Shown here: in pieces, positions 14,979 through 25,692 of the stretch
Layout: the number at the start of each line of letters is the position of its first letter
Numbering within the stretch: position 1 is the first letter of the stretch
Assembly (NCBI GenBank): GCA_946482635.1
Contig: CAMLSG010000029.1
Location: forward strand, 1-33,472
DNA: 33,472 bases
DNA from: an uncultured Duganella sp.
GTDB lineage: Bacteria; Pseudomonadota; Gammaproteobacteria; Burkholderiales; Burkholderiaceae
Direction of reading: 5' to 3'
Position numbers and translations under genes: made by a program
Notes under the pieces: generated by a model
What the model saw: the letters and a program-made list of their open reading frames with translations, nothing else
Database searches by the model: none
What the model was told of the DNA's origin: nothing

Positions 14979-17385
14979 AATGTTTAACTACTTCACTTCC
15001 GTCGGTAGTTGCCGCGACTGCCGGCACTTCAACCGGCGCAGCCGCTTCCACGATCGGCTCCGGCTGGCGTTCCAGTGCGACTTCCAGCACCTTGTCGATC
15101 CAGCGCACCGGCACGATTTCCAGCTTGTTCTTCACGTTGTCCGGAATCTCGGCCAGGTCCTTCACGTTCTGCTCGGGAATCAACACGGTCTTGATGCCGC
15201 CGCGATGCGCTGCCAGCAGCTTCTCTTTCAGGCCGCCAATCGGCAGGACTTCCCCGCGCAGCGTGATCTCGCCGGTCATCGCCACGTCCGCACGGACTGG
15301 AATGCCGGTGAAAGTCGACACCATCGCCGTGGTCATCGCGATACCTGCCGATGGACCGTCCTTCGGCGTGGCGCCTTCCGGCACGTGGATGTGGATGTCC
15401 TGCTTCTCGAACACTTCGTTCTTGATGCCGAGGCGCGAGGCGCGGCTGCGCACCACGGTGCGGGCTGCTTCGATCGACTCCTTCATCACGTCGCCCAAAG
15501 TACCGGTGCGGATCACGTTGCCCTTGCCCGGCATGCCGACCGATTCGATGGTCAGCAGGTCGCCGCCCACTTCGGTCCACGCCAGGCCGACCACCTGGCC
15601 CACCTGGTTGGTTTTCTCGGCAACGCCGAAGTCGTAGCGGCGCACGCCCAGGAACTTGTCCAGGTTTTTCGGCGTGACGCTGACCTTCTTGTCCGACTTC
15701 TTCAGCAGCAGCATCTTCACGACCTTGCGGCAGATCTTGGAGATTTCACGCTCCAGCGAACGAACGCCCGCTTCACGGGTGTAGTAGCGAATGATGTCGC
15801 GCACCGCTGCTTCGCTGACGGAGATTTCCTCGTCCTTCAGGCCATTGTTCTTCACTTGCTTCGGCAACAGGTAGCGCAAGGAGATGTTGGTCTTCTCGTC
15901 TTCCGTGTAGCCGGACAGGCGGATCACTTCCATACGGTCCAGCAGTGCCGGCGGGATGTTGTACGAGTTCGAGGTCGCAACGAACATCACGTCGGACAGG
16001 TCGAAGTCGACTTCGATGTAGTGGTCCGAGAAGGTGTGGTTCTGTTCAGGATCGAGCACCTCCAGCAGCGCCGACGATGGATCGCCGCGGAAGTCCGCGC
16101 CCATCTTGTCGATTTCATCCAGCAGGAACAGAGGATTGCGCACGCCGACTTTCGACAGCGATTGCAGCACCTTGCCCGGCATGGAGCCGATATAAGTACG
16201 GCGGTGGCCGCGGATCTCGGCTTCATCGCGCACGCCGCCCAGCGCCATGCGCACGTATTTGCGGTTGGTGGCCTTGGCGATCGACTGGCCCAGCGAGGTT
16301 TTACCCACGCCTGGAGGACCAACGAAGCACAGGATCGGCGCCTTCAGCTTGTCCACGCGCTGCTGCACCGCCAGGTACTCGACGATGCGTTCCTTGATCT
16401 TTTCCAGGCCGTAGTGGTCGTGATCGAGCACTTTCTCGGCATTGGCCAGGTCGTTGTTGACCTTGGATTTCTTCTTCCATGGCAGCGACACCAGGGTGTC
16501 GATATAGTTGCGCACCACGGTCGCTTCGGCCGACATCGGCGACATCAGCTTCAGCTTCTTCAGCTCGGCCTGTGCCTTTTCCAGCGCTTCCTTCGGCATC
16601 TTGGCGGCGGCGACCTTCTTCTCGAGTTCGTCGATATCGGCGCCCTCTTCGCCCTCGCCCAGTTCCTTCTGGATAGCTTTGACCTGTTCGTTCAGGTAGT
16701 ACTCGCGCTGCGACTTCTCCATCTGGCGCTTGACGCGGCCACGGATGCGCTTTTCCACCTGCAGGATATCGAGCTCGCCTTCCAGCTGGCCGAGCAGGTG
16801 CTCCAGGCGCTTCGAGACTTCGATGATTTCCAGGATCACCTGCTTCTGCTCGAGCTTGAGCGGCAGGTGGGCGGCCACGGTGTCGGCCAGGCGGCCGGCG
16901 TCGTCGATACCCGACAGCGAAGCCAGGATCTCGGGCGGGATTTTCTTGTTCAGTTTGACGTACTGGTCAAACTGCTGGACGATCGCGCGGCGCATGGCCT
17001 CGATCTCCGACTCATCGCCCTGCTCGGATTCGAGCGGCATCAGGTCGGCAATGAAATGGGTTGGGCTATCGGTGATCTTCTTGATGCGGGCGCGCTGAGC
17101 ACCCTCGACCAGCACCTTCACGGTGCCGTCCGGCAGCTTCAACATCTGCAGGATGTTCGCTACGCAGCCGATTTCATAGATATCCGATGGCGAAGGTTCG
17201 TCCTTGGCAGCGGCTTTCTGTGCTGCCAGCATGATGCTCTTGCCCTGCTCCATGGCAGCTTCGAGCGCCTTGATGGACTTTGGTCGGCCAACGAACAACG
17301 GAATTACCATGTGCGGGAAGACGACTACATCACGCAGTGGCAACAGAGGCAGTTGAGTTTGCTCAGTTAATTTGGTAGTTGTCAT
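14977..17385 (-). CDS. lon: ATP-dependent protease Lon
   Basis: An 802-residue Lon protease that degrades misfolded and specific regulatory proteins in the cytoplasm. It shows the N-terminal substrate domain ([15 protein letters not shown]), the AAA+ module with Walker A GPPGVGKT (356-363) and LLDEIDKM, and the protease domain with catalytic S679 in KDGPSAGIA and the lysine in IGGLKEK. Residue numbers agree with E. coli Lon. The ribosome binding site AAGG is seven bases before the ATG. A likely heat-shock promoter lies upstream. The C-terminal tail is longer and Ala/Val/Pro-rich compared with E. coli. Confidence 0.98.
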   Translation of the reverse strand: MTTTKLTEQTQLPLLPLRDVVVFPHMVIPLFVGRPKSIKALEAAMEQGKSIMLAAQKAAAKDEPSPSDIYEIGCVANILQMLKLPDGTVKVLVEGAQRARIKKITDSPTHFIADLMPLESEQGDESEIEAMRRAIVQQFDQYVKLNKKIPPEILASLSGIDDAGRLADTVAAHLPLKLEQKQVILEIIEVSKRLEHLLGQLEGELDILQVEKRIRGRVKRQMEKSQREYYLNEQVKAIQKELGEGEEGADIDELEKKVAAAKMPKEALEKAQAELKKLKLMSPMSAEATVVRNYIDTLVSLPWKKKSKVNNDLANAEKVLDHDHYGLEKIKERIVEYLAVQQRVDKLKAPILCFVGPPGVGKTSLGQSIAKATNRKYVRMALGGVRDEAEIRGHRRTYIGSMPGKVLQSLSKVGVRNPLFLLDEIDKMGADFRGDPSSALLEVLDPEQNHTFSDHYIEVDFDLSDVMFVATSNSYNIPPALLDRMEVIRLSGYTEDEKTNISLRYLLPKQVKNNGLKDEEISVSEAAVRDIIRYYTREAGVRSLEREISKICRKVVKMLLLKKSDKKVSVTPKNLDKFLGVRRYDFGVAEKTNQVGQVVGLAWTEVGGDLLTIESVGMPGKGNVIRTGTLGDVMKESIEAARTVVRSRASRLGIKNEVFEKQDIHIHVPEGATPKDGPSAGIAMTTAMVSTFTGIPVRADVAMTGEITLRGEVLPIGGLKEKLLAAHRGGIKTVLIPEQNVKDLAEIPDNVKNKLEIVPVRWIDKVLEVALERQPEPIVEAAAPVEVPAVAATTDGSEVVKH

Positions 17386-17415
17386 GGCGTACCTTATTTT
17401 AAAAGCTTGATTCTG

Positions 17416-17443
17416 ATATAGGCCCCAGCGGCCAATTCACAAG
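17416..17443 (-). promoter_or_regulatory. Probable sigma-32 (heat-shock) promoter of lon
   Basis: On the minus strand CTTGTG (17438-17443) is followed after 14 bases by GCCTATAT (17416-17423). These resemble the sigma-32 consensus CTTGAA and CCCCATnT (six of eight in the -10). The same stretch can also be read as a weak sigma-70 promoter (TTGTGA-N16-TATATC). Heat-shock control of lon is usual in proteobacteria. Confidence 0.55.
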
Positions 17444-17512
17444 CCCTATGCTGCAATTATATTTGCTTTGAGAAAATGCAGTTTTACTCTAACTAATATG
17501 CCGTTTTGGAAC

Positions 17513-17552
17513 AAAAAAAGCCACGCGCGACGAGTGATCGCGAGTGGCTTTT
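17513..17552 (-). terminator. Intrinsic terminator between clpX and lon
   Basis: AAAAGCCAC-CGCGA and TCGCG-GTGGCTTTT pair around CGAGTGA, with one G/A mismatch. On the minus strand, the direction of clpX transcription, the stem is followed by seven T. This separates the tig-clpP-clpX unit from lon. Confidence 0.88.
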
Positions 17553-17621
17553 CGACTGAAGCCGGCGTTATGGTTATTGAGACCGATTGTAACGCCTTGC
17601 CTCAGGGATTCAAAACCCTAT

Positions 17622-18890
17622 TTAGTTTTCCCCTGCTGCTTTTGGGGATTCCTGGTAAATCAGGAGGGGTTTTGCGCCACTGGTGATCGTATTTTCATCG
17701 ATTACGACTTTGGTGACGTTCGTTTGGTTTGGCAGGTCGAACATAATGTCCAGCAGCGCGTGTTCCAGGATCGAACGCAGGCCGCGGGCACCGGTCTTGC
17801 GCGCCAGTGCCTTGCGGGCGATGGCGTGCAGGGCGGCTGGACGGATTTCCAGTTCGGCGCCTTCCATTTCCAACAGCTTGGAGTATTGCTTGACCAGCGC
17901 ATTCTTCGGCTCGACCAGGATCTCGATCAGGGCTTCCTCAGTCAGCTCGGCCAGGGTTGCCACCACCGGCAGGCGGCCCACCAGTTCAGGGATCAGGCCG
18001 AACTTGATCAGGTCTTCCGGCTCGGCGTCCATCATCAGGTCGCTGTTCGAACGCTGTTCCTTGCTCTTCACTTCCGCCGAGAAGCCGATGCCGGACTTTT
18101 CGGAACGGTTGGAGATGATCTTGGCCAGGCCGTCAAACGCGCCGCCGCAGATGAACATGATGTTGGTGGTGTCGATCTGCACGAAGTCCTGGTTCGGGTG
18201 CTTGCGGCCACCTTGCGGAGGCACGGACGCCATGGTGCCTTCGATCAGCTTCAGCAGCGCCTGCTGCACGCCCTCGCCCGATACGTCACGGGTGATCGAC
18301 GGGTTGTCGGACTTGCGGGAAATCTTGTCGATTTCGTCAATATAGACGATGCCGCGCTGTGCTTTTTCGACATCATAGTTGCAGCTCTGCAGCAGCTTCT
18401 GGATGATGTTTTCCACGTCTTCGCCCACATAACCGGCTTCGGTCAGCGTGGTGGCGTCGGCGATCACGAACGGCACATTCAGCATGCGCGCCAGGGTCTG
18501 GGCCAGCAGGGTCTTGCCGGAGCCGGTCGGGCCCACCAGCAGGATGTTGGACTTGGCCAGTTCGACGTCGTCCTTCTTGCCCAGGTGCTTCAGGCGCTTG
18601 TAATGGTTGTACACGGCCACGGACAGGATGCGCTTGGCAGTGGTCTGGCCGATCACGTACTGGTTCAGCAAATCGGTGATTTCCTGCGGGGTTGGCAGGT
18701 CCGATTTCGCGCCCGTGACAGATTCGATGCTGGACGTCTCGTCGCGGATGATGTCATTGCACAGGTCAATGCACTCGTCGCAGATGAAGACGGACGGGCC
18801 GGCAATCAGCTTCTTCACCTCGTGCTGGCTTTTGCCGCAGAACGAGCAGTAAAGGAGTTTCTCGCCGCTGGAGGATTTTTTCTCTGACAT
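17622..18890 (-). CDS. clpX: ClpXP protease ATPase subunit ClpX
   Basis: A 422-residue AAA+ unfoldase that feeds substrates to ClpP. The N-terminal zinc-binding domain has CSFC and CDEC pairs. The ATPase module has Walker A GPTGSGKT, Walker [10 protein letters not shown], and the sensor block [23 protein letters not shown] follows the ClpP-contacting loop region. The ATG at 18890 gives the usual ClpX length; the frame is open further upstream, but that sequence is the antisense of other features and lacks family similarity. Order tig-clpP-clpX is canonical. Confidence 0.97.
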   Translation of the reverse strand: MSEKKSSSGEKLLYCSFCGKSQHEVKKLIAGPSVFICDECIDLCNDIIRDETSSIESVTGAKSDLPTPQEITDLLNQYVIGQTTAKRILSVAVYNHYKRLKHLGKKDDVELAKSNILLVGPTGSGKTLLAQTLARMLNVPFVIADATTLTEAGYVGEDVENIIQKLLQSCNYDVEKAQRGIVYIDEIDKISRKSDNPSITRDVSGEGVQQALLKLIEGTMASVPPQGGRKHPNQDFVQIDTTNIMFICGGAFDGLAKIISNRSEKSGIGFSAEVKSKEQRSNSDLMMDAEPEDLIKFGLIPELVGRLPVVATLAELTEEALIEILVEPKNALVKQYSKLLEMEGAELEIRPAALHAIARKALARKTGARGLRSILEHALLDIMFDLPNQTNVTKVVIDENTITSGAKPLLIYQESPKAAGEN

Positions 18891-18980
18891 GGGACTAATC
18901 TTTAGTTTTGGTGCAAATTTGCCGTGCGCACAAGCAAGAAATCCTGCGCACAACCACATGCTACCCGAAATAAAAGCAAA

Positions 18981-19008
18981 ACGCCCGAACGTTGTAGCGT
19001 CCGGGCGT
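18981..19008 (-). terminator. Hairpin between clpP and clpX
   Basis: ACGCCCG-ACG and CGT-CGGGCGT pair around TTGTAG with one mismatch. On the minus strand it is followed by TTTTGCTTTT, so it is a leaky terminator that would set a ratio between clpP and clpX messages. Confidence 0.65.
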
Positions 19009-19024
19009 CGACTTGCAAGGACGC

Positions 19025-19642
<618 letters not shown>

Positions 19643-19661
19643 TCCAATTCCTTTGAAAACA

Positions 19662-19682
19662 ACGCCGGCTCGGGGCCGGCGT
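19662..19682 (-). terminator. Hairpin between tig and clpP
   Basis: ACGCCGGC and GCCGGCGT form a perfect eight-pair stem around TCGGG. On the minus strand it is followed by TGTTTTC, a poor T-run, so it probably only attenuates readthrough from tig into clpP. Confidence 0.55.
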
Positions 19683-19699
19683 CGAATGATATCAAGCTA

Positions 19700-21037
19700 T
19701 TAAGCTTGTACGCTTCCCATGAGTTCGTCGAAAGGAATTTCTTTCGAGACGTTCTTGCACAGGCCCAGGACGTAAGTAACGACGTTTTCTTCCAATACAA
19801 GAGCTTCGACTTCAGCCAGGCGGCGGCGATCGGAGTAGTAGTACTTCAGCACTTCGCGCGGGTCTTCGTAGCTTTGTGCGAAGTCTTCGATCTGTGCCTT
19901 CACCTGGTCAGGGGTAGCCTGCAGGTTCTGGTCGCCCACCAGCTTGGACAGGATCAGGCCCAGGCGTACGCGACGCTCGGCTTTGTCCTTGAACAGCTCT
20001 GGAGGGAATGGTACATCTTTTACGTTCATGCCGCGCTGAGCCATGTCCTGGCGGGTCATTTCAGCCAGGCGCTCGGTGTCTTGGGCGATCAGCGACTGTG
20101 GAACGTCCAGGGTCGCGGTCTTCACCAGGGTGTCCATCACGGCTTCTTTGTTGCGAGCCTTGACGCGGCCAGCAACTTCGCGCTCCAGGTTCACTTTGAT
20201 GTCGTCGCGCATTTTGGCCAGGTCGCCGTCAGCCACGCCCAGGGACTTGGCGAATTCAGCGTCGACTTCCGGCAGGTGCGCCCATTCCAGGTTCTTCAGG
20301 GTGATGGTGAACTCGGCGGTTTTGCCTGCCACGTCCTTGCCATGGTAGTCCTCTGGGAACGACAGCGGGAAGGTCTTGGACTCGCCCACTTTCAGGCCGA
20401 CGGTAGCGGCTTCGAATTCTGGGAGCATGCGGCCTTCGCCCAGCACAAACGGGTAGCCTTCAGCTTTGCCGCCTGGGAACTCAACGCCGTCGATCGAGCC
20501 GACGAAGTCAACGGTCACGCGGTCGCCGTTGGCAGCGATAGCTTCGCCGCCGTCGCCGTGCTCGCCTTTTTCGCCCTTCACGTGGAAGTGCACGCGCTGT
20601 TTGCGCAGGATATCGATGGTCTTGTCGATTTCTACGTCGGTCACGTTGGACTTGACGGTTTCGATCTCAACCTTGGTCAGGTCGCCAACTTCAACTTCTG
20701 GGTACACTTCGAAAGTTGCGTCGAAGGACAGTTGGCCTTCAGGTGCGTCTTGCTTTGGCTCGATGCGCGGGAAGCCGGCTACGCGCAGCTGGTTTTCATT
20801 GGCAGCATCGTTGAAAGCGCGGCCGACTTTGTCGTTCAGCACTTCGGTTTCGATCTGGTAGCCGTATTGTGCGGCAACCATCTTCATTGGCACTTTACCT
20901 GGACGGAAGCCAGGAGCACGTGCGGAGCGAGCCTGTACTTTCAGGCGCTTTTCCACTTCGGAACGCACGTCCGACAGTGGGAAGGAAATCGTCATGCGGC
21001 GTTCGAGTTTGCCCAGGGTTTCAACTGCAGTGGCCAT
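19700..21037 (-). CDS. tig: Trigger factor (ribosome-associated chaperone, PPIase)
   Basis: The 445-residue product has the ribosome-binding N-terminal domain (with [11 protein letters not shown]), the FKBP-type peptidyl-prolyl isomerase domain around residues 155-245 ([26 protein letters not shown]) and the long helical C-terminal chaperone arms. Start at 21037 is chosen because [15 protein letters not shown] aligns with trigger factor N-termini and the upstream frame runs into tRNA-Leu. The 34-base leader between tRNA-Leu and the start is T-rich with only a weak GGA motif, so the mRNA 5' end is probably made by tRNA 3' processing. Confidence 0.97.
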   Translation of the reverse strand: MATAVETLGKLERRMTISFPLSDVRSEVEKRLKVQARSARAPGFRPGKVPMKMVAAQYGYQIETEVLNDKVGRAFNDAANENQLRVAGFPRIEPKQDAPEGQLSFDATFEVYPEVEVGDLTKVEIETVKSNVTDVEIDKTIDILRKQRVHFHVKGEKGEHGDGGEAIAANGDRVTVDFVGSIDGVEFPGGKAEGYPFVLGEGRMLPEFEAATVGLKVGESKTFPLSFPEDYHGKDVAGKTAEFTITLKNLEWAHLPEVDAEFAKSLGVADGDLAKMRDDIKVNLEREVAGRVKARNKEAVMDTLVKTATLDVPQSLIAQDTERLAEMTRQDMAQRGMNVKDVPFPPELFKDKAERRVRLGLILSKLVGDQNLQATPDQVKAQIEDFAQSYEDPREVLKYYYSDRRRLAEVEALVLEENVVTYVLGLCKNVSKEIPFDELMGSVQA

Positions 21038-21071
21038 TGTAAAAATCGTCCAATAAAAATAAGTGTACTTA

Positions 21072-21158
21072 TGGTGCGAGGAGGGGGACTCGAACCCCCA
21101 CACCATTGCTGGCGTCAGGACCTAAACCTGGTGCGTCTACCAATTTCGCCATCCTCGC
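21072..21158 (-). tRNA. tRNA-Leu (TAG)
   Basis: On the minus strand an 87-base class II tRNA folds with acceptor GCGAGGA/TCCTCGC, discriminator A and encoded CCA. The anticodon stem-loop CCAGG-TTTAGGT-CCTGA gives anticodon TAG (Leu), and a long variable arm precedes the T arm GGTTCGAGTCC. It is directly upstream of tig and probably co-transcribed with it. Confidence 0.96.
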
Positions 21159-21180
21159 GGCATATTTGCACAAAAGCAAA

Positions 21181-21211
21181 GGGCGACCTTACAGTGAAAA
21201 CGGGGTCGCCC
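21181..21211 (-). terminator. Hairpin upstream of tRNA-Leu, probable terminator of the RND operon
   Basis: GGGCGACC (21181-21188) and GGTCGCCC (21204-21211) are perfect inverted repeats 15 bases apart. On the minus strand the stem is followed by TTTGCTTTTG, so it can end transcription coming from the efflux genes. It lies just before tRNA-Leu, downstream of that tRNA's candidate promoter, so it may also sit in the tRNA leader. Confidence 0.6.
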
Positions 21212-21234
21212 GGGGCTTTCAACTTCAACCCGGC

Positions 21235-21242
21235 ATTCTATA
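21235..21242 (-). promoter_or_regulatory. Candidate -10 element for tRNA-Leu/tig
   Basis: On the minus strand TATAGAAT contains TAGAAT, a five-of-six -10 box, about 76 bases before the tRNA. No convincing -35 box was found, only TTCCGC at 17 bases. If used, the hairpin at 21181-21211 would be transcribed ahead of the tRNA. Confidence 0.35.
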
Positions 21243-21296
21243 CGGTGTTGCTAGAGTGCGGAAGTGGTTTTTTGCGTTATGCGCAACATTTGGGCA

Positions 21297-21398
21297 AAAC
21301 CGGTACCCCAGTGTCAGACCCACAGGGTCCGACACTAGTCCGCGGCCGCCGCGGGTCGGGTGTCAGACCCCACGGGTCTGACACAGGTTTACCGGTTT
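21297..21398. repeat. Palindromic repeat, copy C (on the RND permease stop codon)
   Basis: The outer ends are AAACCGGTA (21297-21305) and, at the right, the complement of AAACCGGTAAACCT (21385-21398). It holds two core hairpins: GTGTCAGACCC/GGGTCCGACAC (21311-21335, one mismatch) and GTGTCAGACCC/GGGTCTGACAC (21360-21384, perfect, loop CAC). A GC-rich CCGCGG palindrome lies between them. On the minus strand the right end supplies the last two codons and the TAA of the RND permease. Confidence 0.82.
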
Positions 21399-24300
21399 GG
21401 TCTGGGCACGCGGAACCAGGCTGCATACAAAGCTGGCAAGAACAGCAACGTCAACGCAGTCGCCAGAATCAACCCGCCCATGATCGCCACCGCCATCGGC
21501 CCCCAGAACACAGACCGCGACAATGGAATCATCGCCAGCGCCGCTGCAGCAGCCGTCAGGATAATCGGCCGGCAACGCCGCACCGCCGACTCCACAATCG
21601 CATCCCAGGCCGGCACCCCAGCTTTAATATCCTGCTCAATCTGGTCCACCAGGATCACCGAGTTACGGATAATCATGCCGAACAGCGCAATAATGCCCAG
21701 GTTCGCCACAAAGCCCAGCGGCCGCCCCATCACCAGCAGCGCCATCGCCGCCCCCGCCACGCCCAACGGCCCAGTCAGGAAAACCAGCAGGGCTCGCGAG
21801 AAGCTGTGCAATTGCAGCATCAGCAGAGTGAAAATGATGAACACAGCCAGCGGCAGGTTCGCGGCAATCGATTCTTCCGCCGCGCTGCTGTCCGACGCGG
21901 CGCCCTTCACTTTGATCTCATAGCCCGGCGGCAGCTTGGCACGCAGCGCGTCCAGTTTCGGATTGATCTGGCCCGACACGGTCGGCCCCTGCACGCCCTC
22001 CACTACGTCCGACTGAACGGTGATAGCCCATTCCCTGCCCTCCCGCCATACCACGCCCGGTTCCCACACGAAGTGCACGCGAGCCAGTTGCGAGATCGGC
22101 ACCGAACGACCACTATTGGTCGGGATATAGGTGTCGTTCAGCACCGCAATGGTGCTGCGCTCGTCCAGTGGCTGGCGCACCTGGATGTCGATCAGGCGGA
22201 TGCCTTCGCGGAACTGGCCAATCGGGGTGCCGGAAAGAATGGTATTCGCCGCACGCATCACGGTTTGCGAAGTCACGCCCAGGGCGCGCATCTTGTCCTG
22301 GTCCAAGTCGAGGCGCAGCACCTTGATCGATTCGTTCCAGTTGTCGTTCACGCCCACCGCATTCGGGTTGGCGCGCATGATGTCCTTCACCTGGTCGGCA
22401 ATCGCGCGCACGCCCTCCACTTCAGTACCGGTGACGCGGAACTGAACCGGATATGGTACCGGCGGACCATTCGGCAGCAGCTGCACGCGGCCGCGCACTT
22501 CCGGGAAGTCGGTCTTGAAGATATTGCTGATCTTCTTGCGCAGCTCTTCGCGCGAATGCAGGTCTTTTGCCAGCACCACGGTCTGCGACACGTTCGTCTG
22601 CGGGAAGATCTGGTTCAGCGGCAGGTAGAAGCGCGGGCTGCCGGTGCCGACATAGGTCGTCACGCTCGCGACGCCTGGCTCCTTGCGGATGAACTCCTCG
22701 AACTTCTTCGCCTGCCGTTCGGTCTGCGCAAAGGCCGTGCCTTCCGGCGACCACATCTCCACCATCAACTCGGGGCGGCTGGAATCCGGGAAGAACTGCT
22801 TCTCGATGAACTTGAAGCCGTACACGCCAAGGAAGAACACCACCAGCGTTGCCACAATCGTGGTCTTGCGGTATTCCACACACCAGTTCACGACAGCACG
22901 GAACTTGCGGTAGCCGGGAGTATCGAACAGCTCGTGATGGCCGCCGCCCTCCGAATGCGGCTTCACCTTCAGCAGGATGTAGCCGATGTAAGGCGTGAAC
23001 ACCACGGCCACGATCCACGAGGTCACCAGCGCGATCGCATTCACCGAGAACAGCGAGAACGTGTACTCGCCCGCAGCCGAAGCAGCAAGGCCGATCGGCA
23101 GGAAGCCAGCAACCGTGATCAGCGTGCCGGTCAGCATCGGCATCGCCGTCGAGGTGTAAGCAAAGGTGGCCGCCTCAAGCCTCGAATGGCCCTCCTCCAT
23201 TTTGCGCACCATCATTTCCACCGCGATGATCGCGTCGTCGACCAGCAGGCCGAGTGCGATGATCAACGCGCCGAGCGAAATCTTGTGCAGGTCGATATTG
23301 AGTATCCGCATGAACAGGAAAGTCACCGCCAGCACCAGCGGAATCGTCAACGCCACGACCAGTCCAGGCCGCGCATCCAGGCGAAGTTTCGGCTTGGTGT
23401 GCAGGCCGAGCGAAACAAAGCTCACTGCAAGCACGATCAGCACCGCCTCAACCAGGGTATGAAGGAACTCGCCCACGGATGCCGTAACGGCAGCCGGCTG
23501 ATCCGATACGCGCTCCAGTTCGATACCGACGGGCAGCTTGTTCTTCATCGCATTGACGGTCTTTTCCAGGTCCTTGCCCATCTGGATGATGTTGCCGCCC
23601 TTTTCCATCGACACGCCGAGTCCGATGACTTCCTTGCCGTTGAATCGCATCTTGTCGCGCGGCGGGTCCAGATACTCCCGCTTGATGGTTGCAAAGTCGC
23701 CGAGACGGAAAGTCGTGTTATTTGCACGCAGCTCCAGCTCTTCCAGATCCTTGACCGTGCGCAGCGCACCGGAAACGCGAACTTGCAGGTTGTCGGTCGG
23801 CGTCACCACAACGCCAGTCGCCTCCACCACGTTCTGGGTGGTTATCTGGTTGGCGATCTGCTCGATCGTCAGGCCCAATTGGGCAAACTTCTTGTGCGAG
23901 AACTCGATATTGATCTTCTCGTCCTGCACCCCGAACAGCTCGACCTTCGACACCTTCTTCACGCCCAGCAGCTGCTGGCGCACCAGGTCGGCGTAGTCTT
24001 TCAACTCCGCGTACGTGAATCCATCGCCGGACAGCGCGAAAATCGAACCGTAGGTATCGCCGAATTCATCGTTGAAGACCGGCCCCTGTACCCCGGAAGG
24101 CAGCGTCGAGCGGATGTCGCCGATCTTCTTTCGGACCTGGTACCAGGCCTGTGTTACTTCCTTTGGCGGCGTCGATTCCCGCAAGCTCAGGATGATCAGC
24201 GTCTGGCCAGGCTTCGAGTAGCTGGTGATCTCATTGATAAACGGCGTTTCCTGCAGCTTCTTTTCCAGCTTGTCGGTGACCTGTTCTGCCATCTGCAGCG

Positions 24301-24475
24301 ATGTTGCACCGGGCCAGAAGGCTTGCACTACCATCGAGCGGAAGGTGAATGGAGGGTCTTCATCCTGCCCCAGGTTCTTGTACGCCAGCATGCCGCCCAG
24401 CAGCAGCACCGCGATCAGGTAGCGCGTGAGCGGAATGTGCTCGAGCGCCCAGCGCGAAAGGTTGAAGCCCTTCAT
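21389..24475 (-). CDS. RND family efflux permease
   Basis: A 1028-residue inner-membrane proton antiporter of the resistance-nodulation-division type. The N-terminus (ALEHIPLTRYLIAVLLLGG) starts the first of about 12 membrane helices, with large periplasmic loops after helices 1 and 7. The helix-4 aspartate pair of the proton relay is seen in LGLLVDDAIIAVEMM. The conserved GIIALFGMIIRNSVILVDQIEQD region is present near the C-terminus. The start overlaps the adaptor stop as ATGA. No outer-membrane channel gene is adjacent. Substrate range is unknown. The last residues (Asn-Arg) and the stop codon are provided by a repeat element. Confidence 0.95.
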   Translation of the reverse strand: MKGFNLSRWALEHIPLTRYLIAVLLLGGMLAYKNLGQDEDPPFTFRSMVVQAFWPGATSLQMAEQVTDKLEKKLQETPFINEITSYSKPGQTLIILSLRESTPPKEVTQAWYQVRKKIGDIRSTLPSGVQGPVFNDEFGDTYGSIFALSGDGFTYAELKDYADLVRQQLLGVKKVSKVELFGVQDEKINIEFSHKKFAQLGLTIEQIANQITTQNVVEATGVVVTPTDNLQVRVSGALRTVKDLEELELRANNTTFRLGDFATIKREYLDPPRDKMRFNGKEVIGLGVSMEKGGNIIQMGKDLEKTVNAMKNKLPVGIELERVSDQPAAVTASVGEFLHTLVEAVLIVLAVSFVSLGLHTKPKLRLDARPGLVVALTIPLVLAVTFLFMRILNIDLHKISLGALIIALGLLVDDAIIAVEMMVRKMEEGHSRLEAATFAYTSTAMPMLTGTLITVAGFLPIGLAASAAGEYTFSLFSVNAIALVTSWIVAVVFTPYIGYILLKVKPHSEGGGHHELFDTPGYRKFRAVVNWCVEYRKTTIVATLVVFFLGVYGFKFIEKQFFPDSSRPELMVEMWSPEGTAFAQTERQAKKFEEFIRKEPGVASVTTYVGTGSPRFYLPLNQIFPQTNVSQTVVLAKDLHSREELRKKISNIFKTDFPEVRGRVQLLPNGPPVPYPVQFRVTGTEVEGVRAIADQVKDIMRANPNAVGVNDNWNESIKVLRLDLDQDKMRALGVTSQTVMRAANTILSGTPIGQFREGIRLIDIQVRQPLDERSTIAVLNDTYIPTNSGRSVPISQLARVHFVWEPGVVWREGREWAITVQSDVVEGVQGPTVSGQINPKLDALRAKLPPGYEIKVKGAASDSSAAEESIAANLPLAVFIIFTLLMLQLHSFSRALLVFLTGPLGVAGAAMALLVMGRPLGFVANLGIIALFGMIIRNSVILVDQIEQDIKAGVPAWDAIVESAVRRCRPIILTAAAAALAMIPLSRSVFWGPMAVAIMGGLILATALTLLFLPALYAAWFRVPRPNR

Positions 24476-25545
24476 TTGGCGGCTCCGAGGATGGTCACTT
24501 TCTGGCCAGGCTTCAGCAGGTTGACGCCCGCCGTCACCACCGTCTGGCCAGGCTTGACGCCGCTGCCCAGCACCAGGTCATTGCCGGACACGCCGCTCAC
24601 AGTCACCGGCACCAGGCGCACAGCGCCGTTTTCAACCACCCACACGGAGGTCGCGGACTTCTCATGGAACAGTGCCGTCAGCGGCACCTTGATCTGCGGT
24701 TGCGGGGTGCGCGAAGCAAAAGCCACCAGCGCAGTCATGCCAAGCTTTGCCTCGGACAGGCTGGCAGGAATCGACACGCGGAATGCGTAAGTACGGGTAA
24801 ACGGGTCGGCCACCGGCGAAATCTCACGAATTTTGCCGGGCACCGACTTCTCAGGGCTCGCCCACAGGCGCACATGCACGTCGGAGATGGCGCGCAGCGT
24901 GTCGACCTTGTCTTCCGGTACGCCGAATACGATTTCTTTTTCATCGGTCTTGGCAACGCGCACCACCGGCGTGCCAGGCGACACTACCTGTCCCACTTCG
25001 GCGTCCACGGCGGTAACCACGCCATCGATGTCCGACTCAAGGCTGGCATAACCTGCCTGGTTCGACATTCCGCGGTATGCTGCCTGGGCCGAATCCACCT
25101 GTGCCTGGGCCGACTTATAGGCAGACAGCTTGGCATCGAGGATGGCCTGGCTGACGAAGTTCTTCTCGCGCAGTTCCTGGTAGCGCTTCAATTCGGCACT
25201 GGCAAGGTCGCGCGTCGTTTCGGCGGCGCGTAACGCCGCCATCGACTGCGCCTGCGACAGCTTCAAGTCCTGCGGATCCAGGTCCATCAGCACCTGGCCG
25301 CGCTTGACGACGCTGCCCACGTCCACTTTACGGGAGATAATCTTGCCGCCAACGCGGAAGCCAAGGCGCGATTCGACGCGCGAACGGACTTCCCCGGAGA
25401 ATTCGGCGTTCACATCGATGTCCGAGCTTTGCAGCACGATCGCGCGTACCGGGCGGATATCTTCGGTCTTCGGGGCCTCTTTCGAGCAGGCGGCGAGCAG
25501 CAAGGCGCAGGCCGCAACCAGGGGTAGTTTTTTTGCTACGAACAC
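24472..25545 (-). CDS. RND efflux periplasmic adaptor lipoprotein
   Basis: A membrane-fusion protein that would link the RND permease to an outer-membrane channel. I start it at the GTG at 25545, which has a strong AAGGA site eight bases upstream and gives a compact lipoprotein signal ending in the lipobox LLAAC followed by SKEAP. In-frame ATGs at 25599 and 25575 are alternatives, but they would lengthen the signal peptide unusually. Family features follow: SRLGFRVGGKI, the lipoyl half-motifs around VDVGSVVKRGQVLMDLDP, a coiled-coil hairpin (about residues 100-165 of the long form) and the second lipoyl half SDIDGVVTAVDAEVGQVV. Confidence 0.92.
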   Translation of the reverse strand: MFVAKKLPLVAACALLLAACSKEAPKTEDIRPVRAIVLQSSDIDVNAEFSGEVRSRVESRLGFRVGGKIISRKVDVGSVVKRGQVLMDLDPQDLKLSQAQSMAALRAAETTRDLASAELKRYQELREKNFVSQAILDAKLSAYKSAQAQVDSAQAAYRGMSNQAGYASLESDIDGVVTAVDAEVGQVVSPGTPVVRVAKTDEKEIVFGVPEDKVDTLRAISDVHVRLWASPEKSVPGKIREISPVADPFTRTYAFRVSIPASLSEAKLGMTALVAFASRTPQPQIKVPLTALFHEKSATSVWVVENGAVRLVPVTVSGVSGNDLVLGSGVKPGQTVVTAGVNLLKPGQKVTILGAAK

Positions 25546-25617
25546 GATGGAATTCCTTTTTAGCGTCTCTGGCATTTGCCGGGTGTATATGTTTGCCATT
25601 ATTATTTCCCGTTTGGA

Positions 25618-25639
25618 ACTAAATGACTTTCCGTTTAGT
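25618..25639. promoter_or_regulatory. Inverted repeat in the efflux operon leader, possible repressor operator
   Basis: ACTAAA (25618-25623) and TTTAGT (25634-25639) are inverted repeats ten bases apart, just downstream of the efflux -10 box on the minus strand. This is the usual position of a TetR/AcrR-type operator, but no regulator gene is adjacent. Confidence 0.4.
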
Positions 25640-25647
25640 AAGAAAAA

Positions 25648-25675
25648 ATTATATCCGGGTCAACCGTACTTGCAA
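25648..25675 (-). promoter_or_regulatory. Promoter of the RND efflux operon
   Basis: On the minus strand TTGCAA (25670-25675) and a perfect TATAAT (25648-25653) are 16 bases apart. This is the best sigma-70 match in the divergent region and would start the efflux message near 25641. Confidence 0.7.
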
Positions 25676-25692
25676 ATGACTTTCGCGTCATT
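25675..25692. promoter_or_regulatory. Palindrome in the divergent region before hpnC
   Basis: AATGAC (25675-25680) and GTCATT (25687-25692) are perfect inverted repeats six bases apart. The site overlaps the last base of the efflux -35 box and lies 20 bases before hpnC, so a bound regulator could affect both directions. No clear hpnC promoter was found. Confidence 0.35.

Noticed and set aside
14872..17370. An 832-codon plus-strand frame opposite lon
   Set aside because: It is the complement of a full-length Lon gene in a GC-rich genome; no motifs, no ribosome site, and biased His/Gln/Asp composition.
21297..21398. The two hairpins of copy C as a CRISPR array
   Set aside because: Only two unequal palindromic units, no regular spacers and no cas genes in the window.
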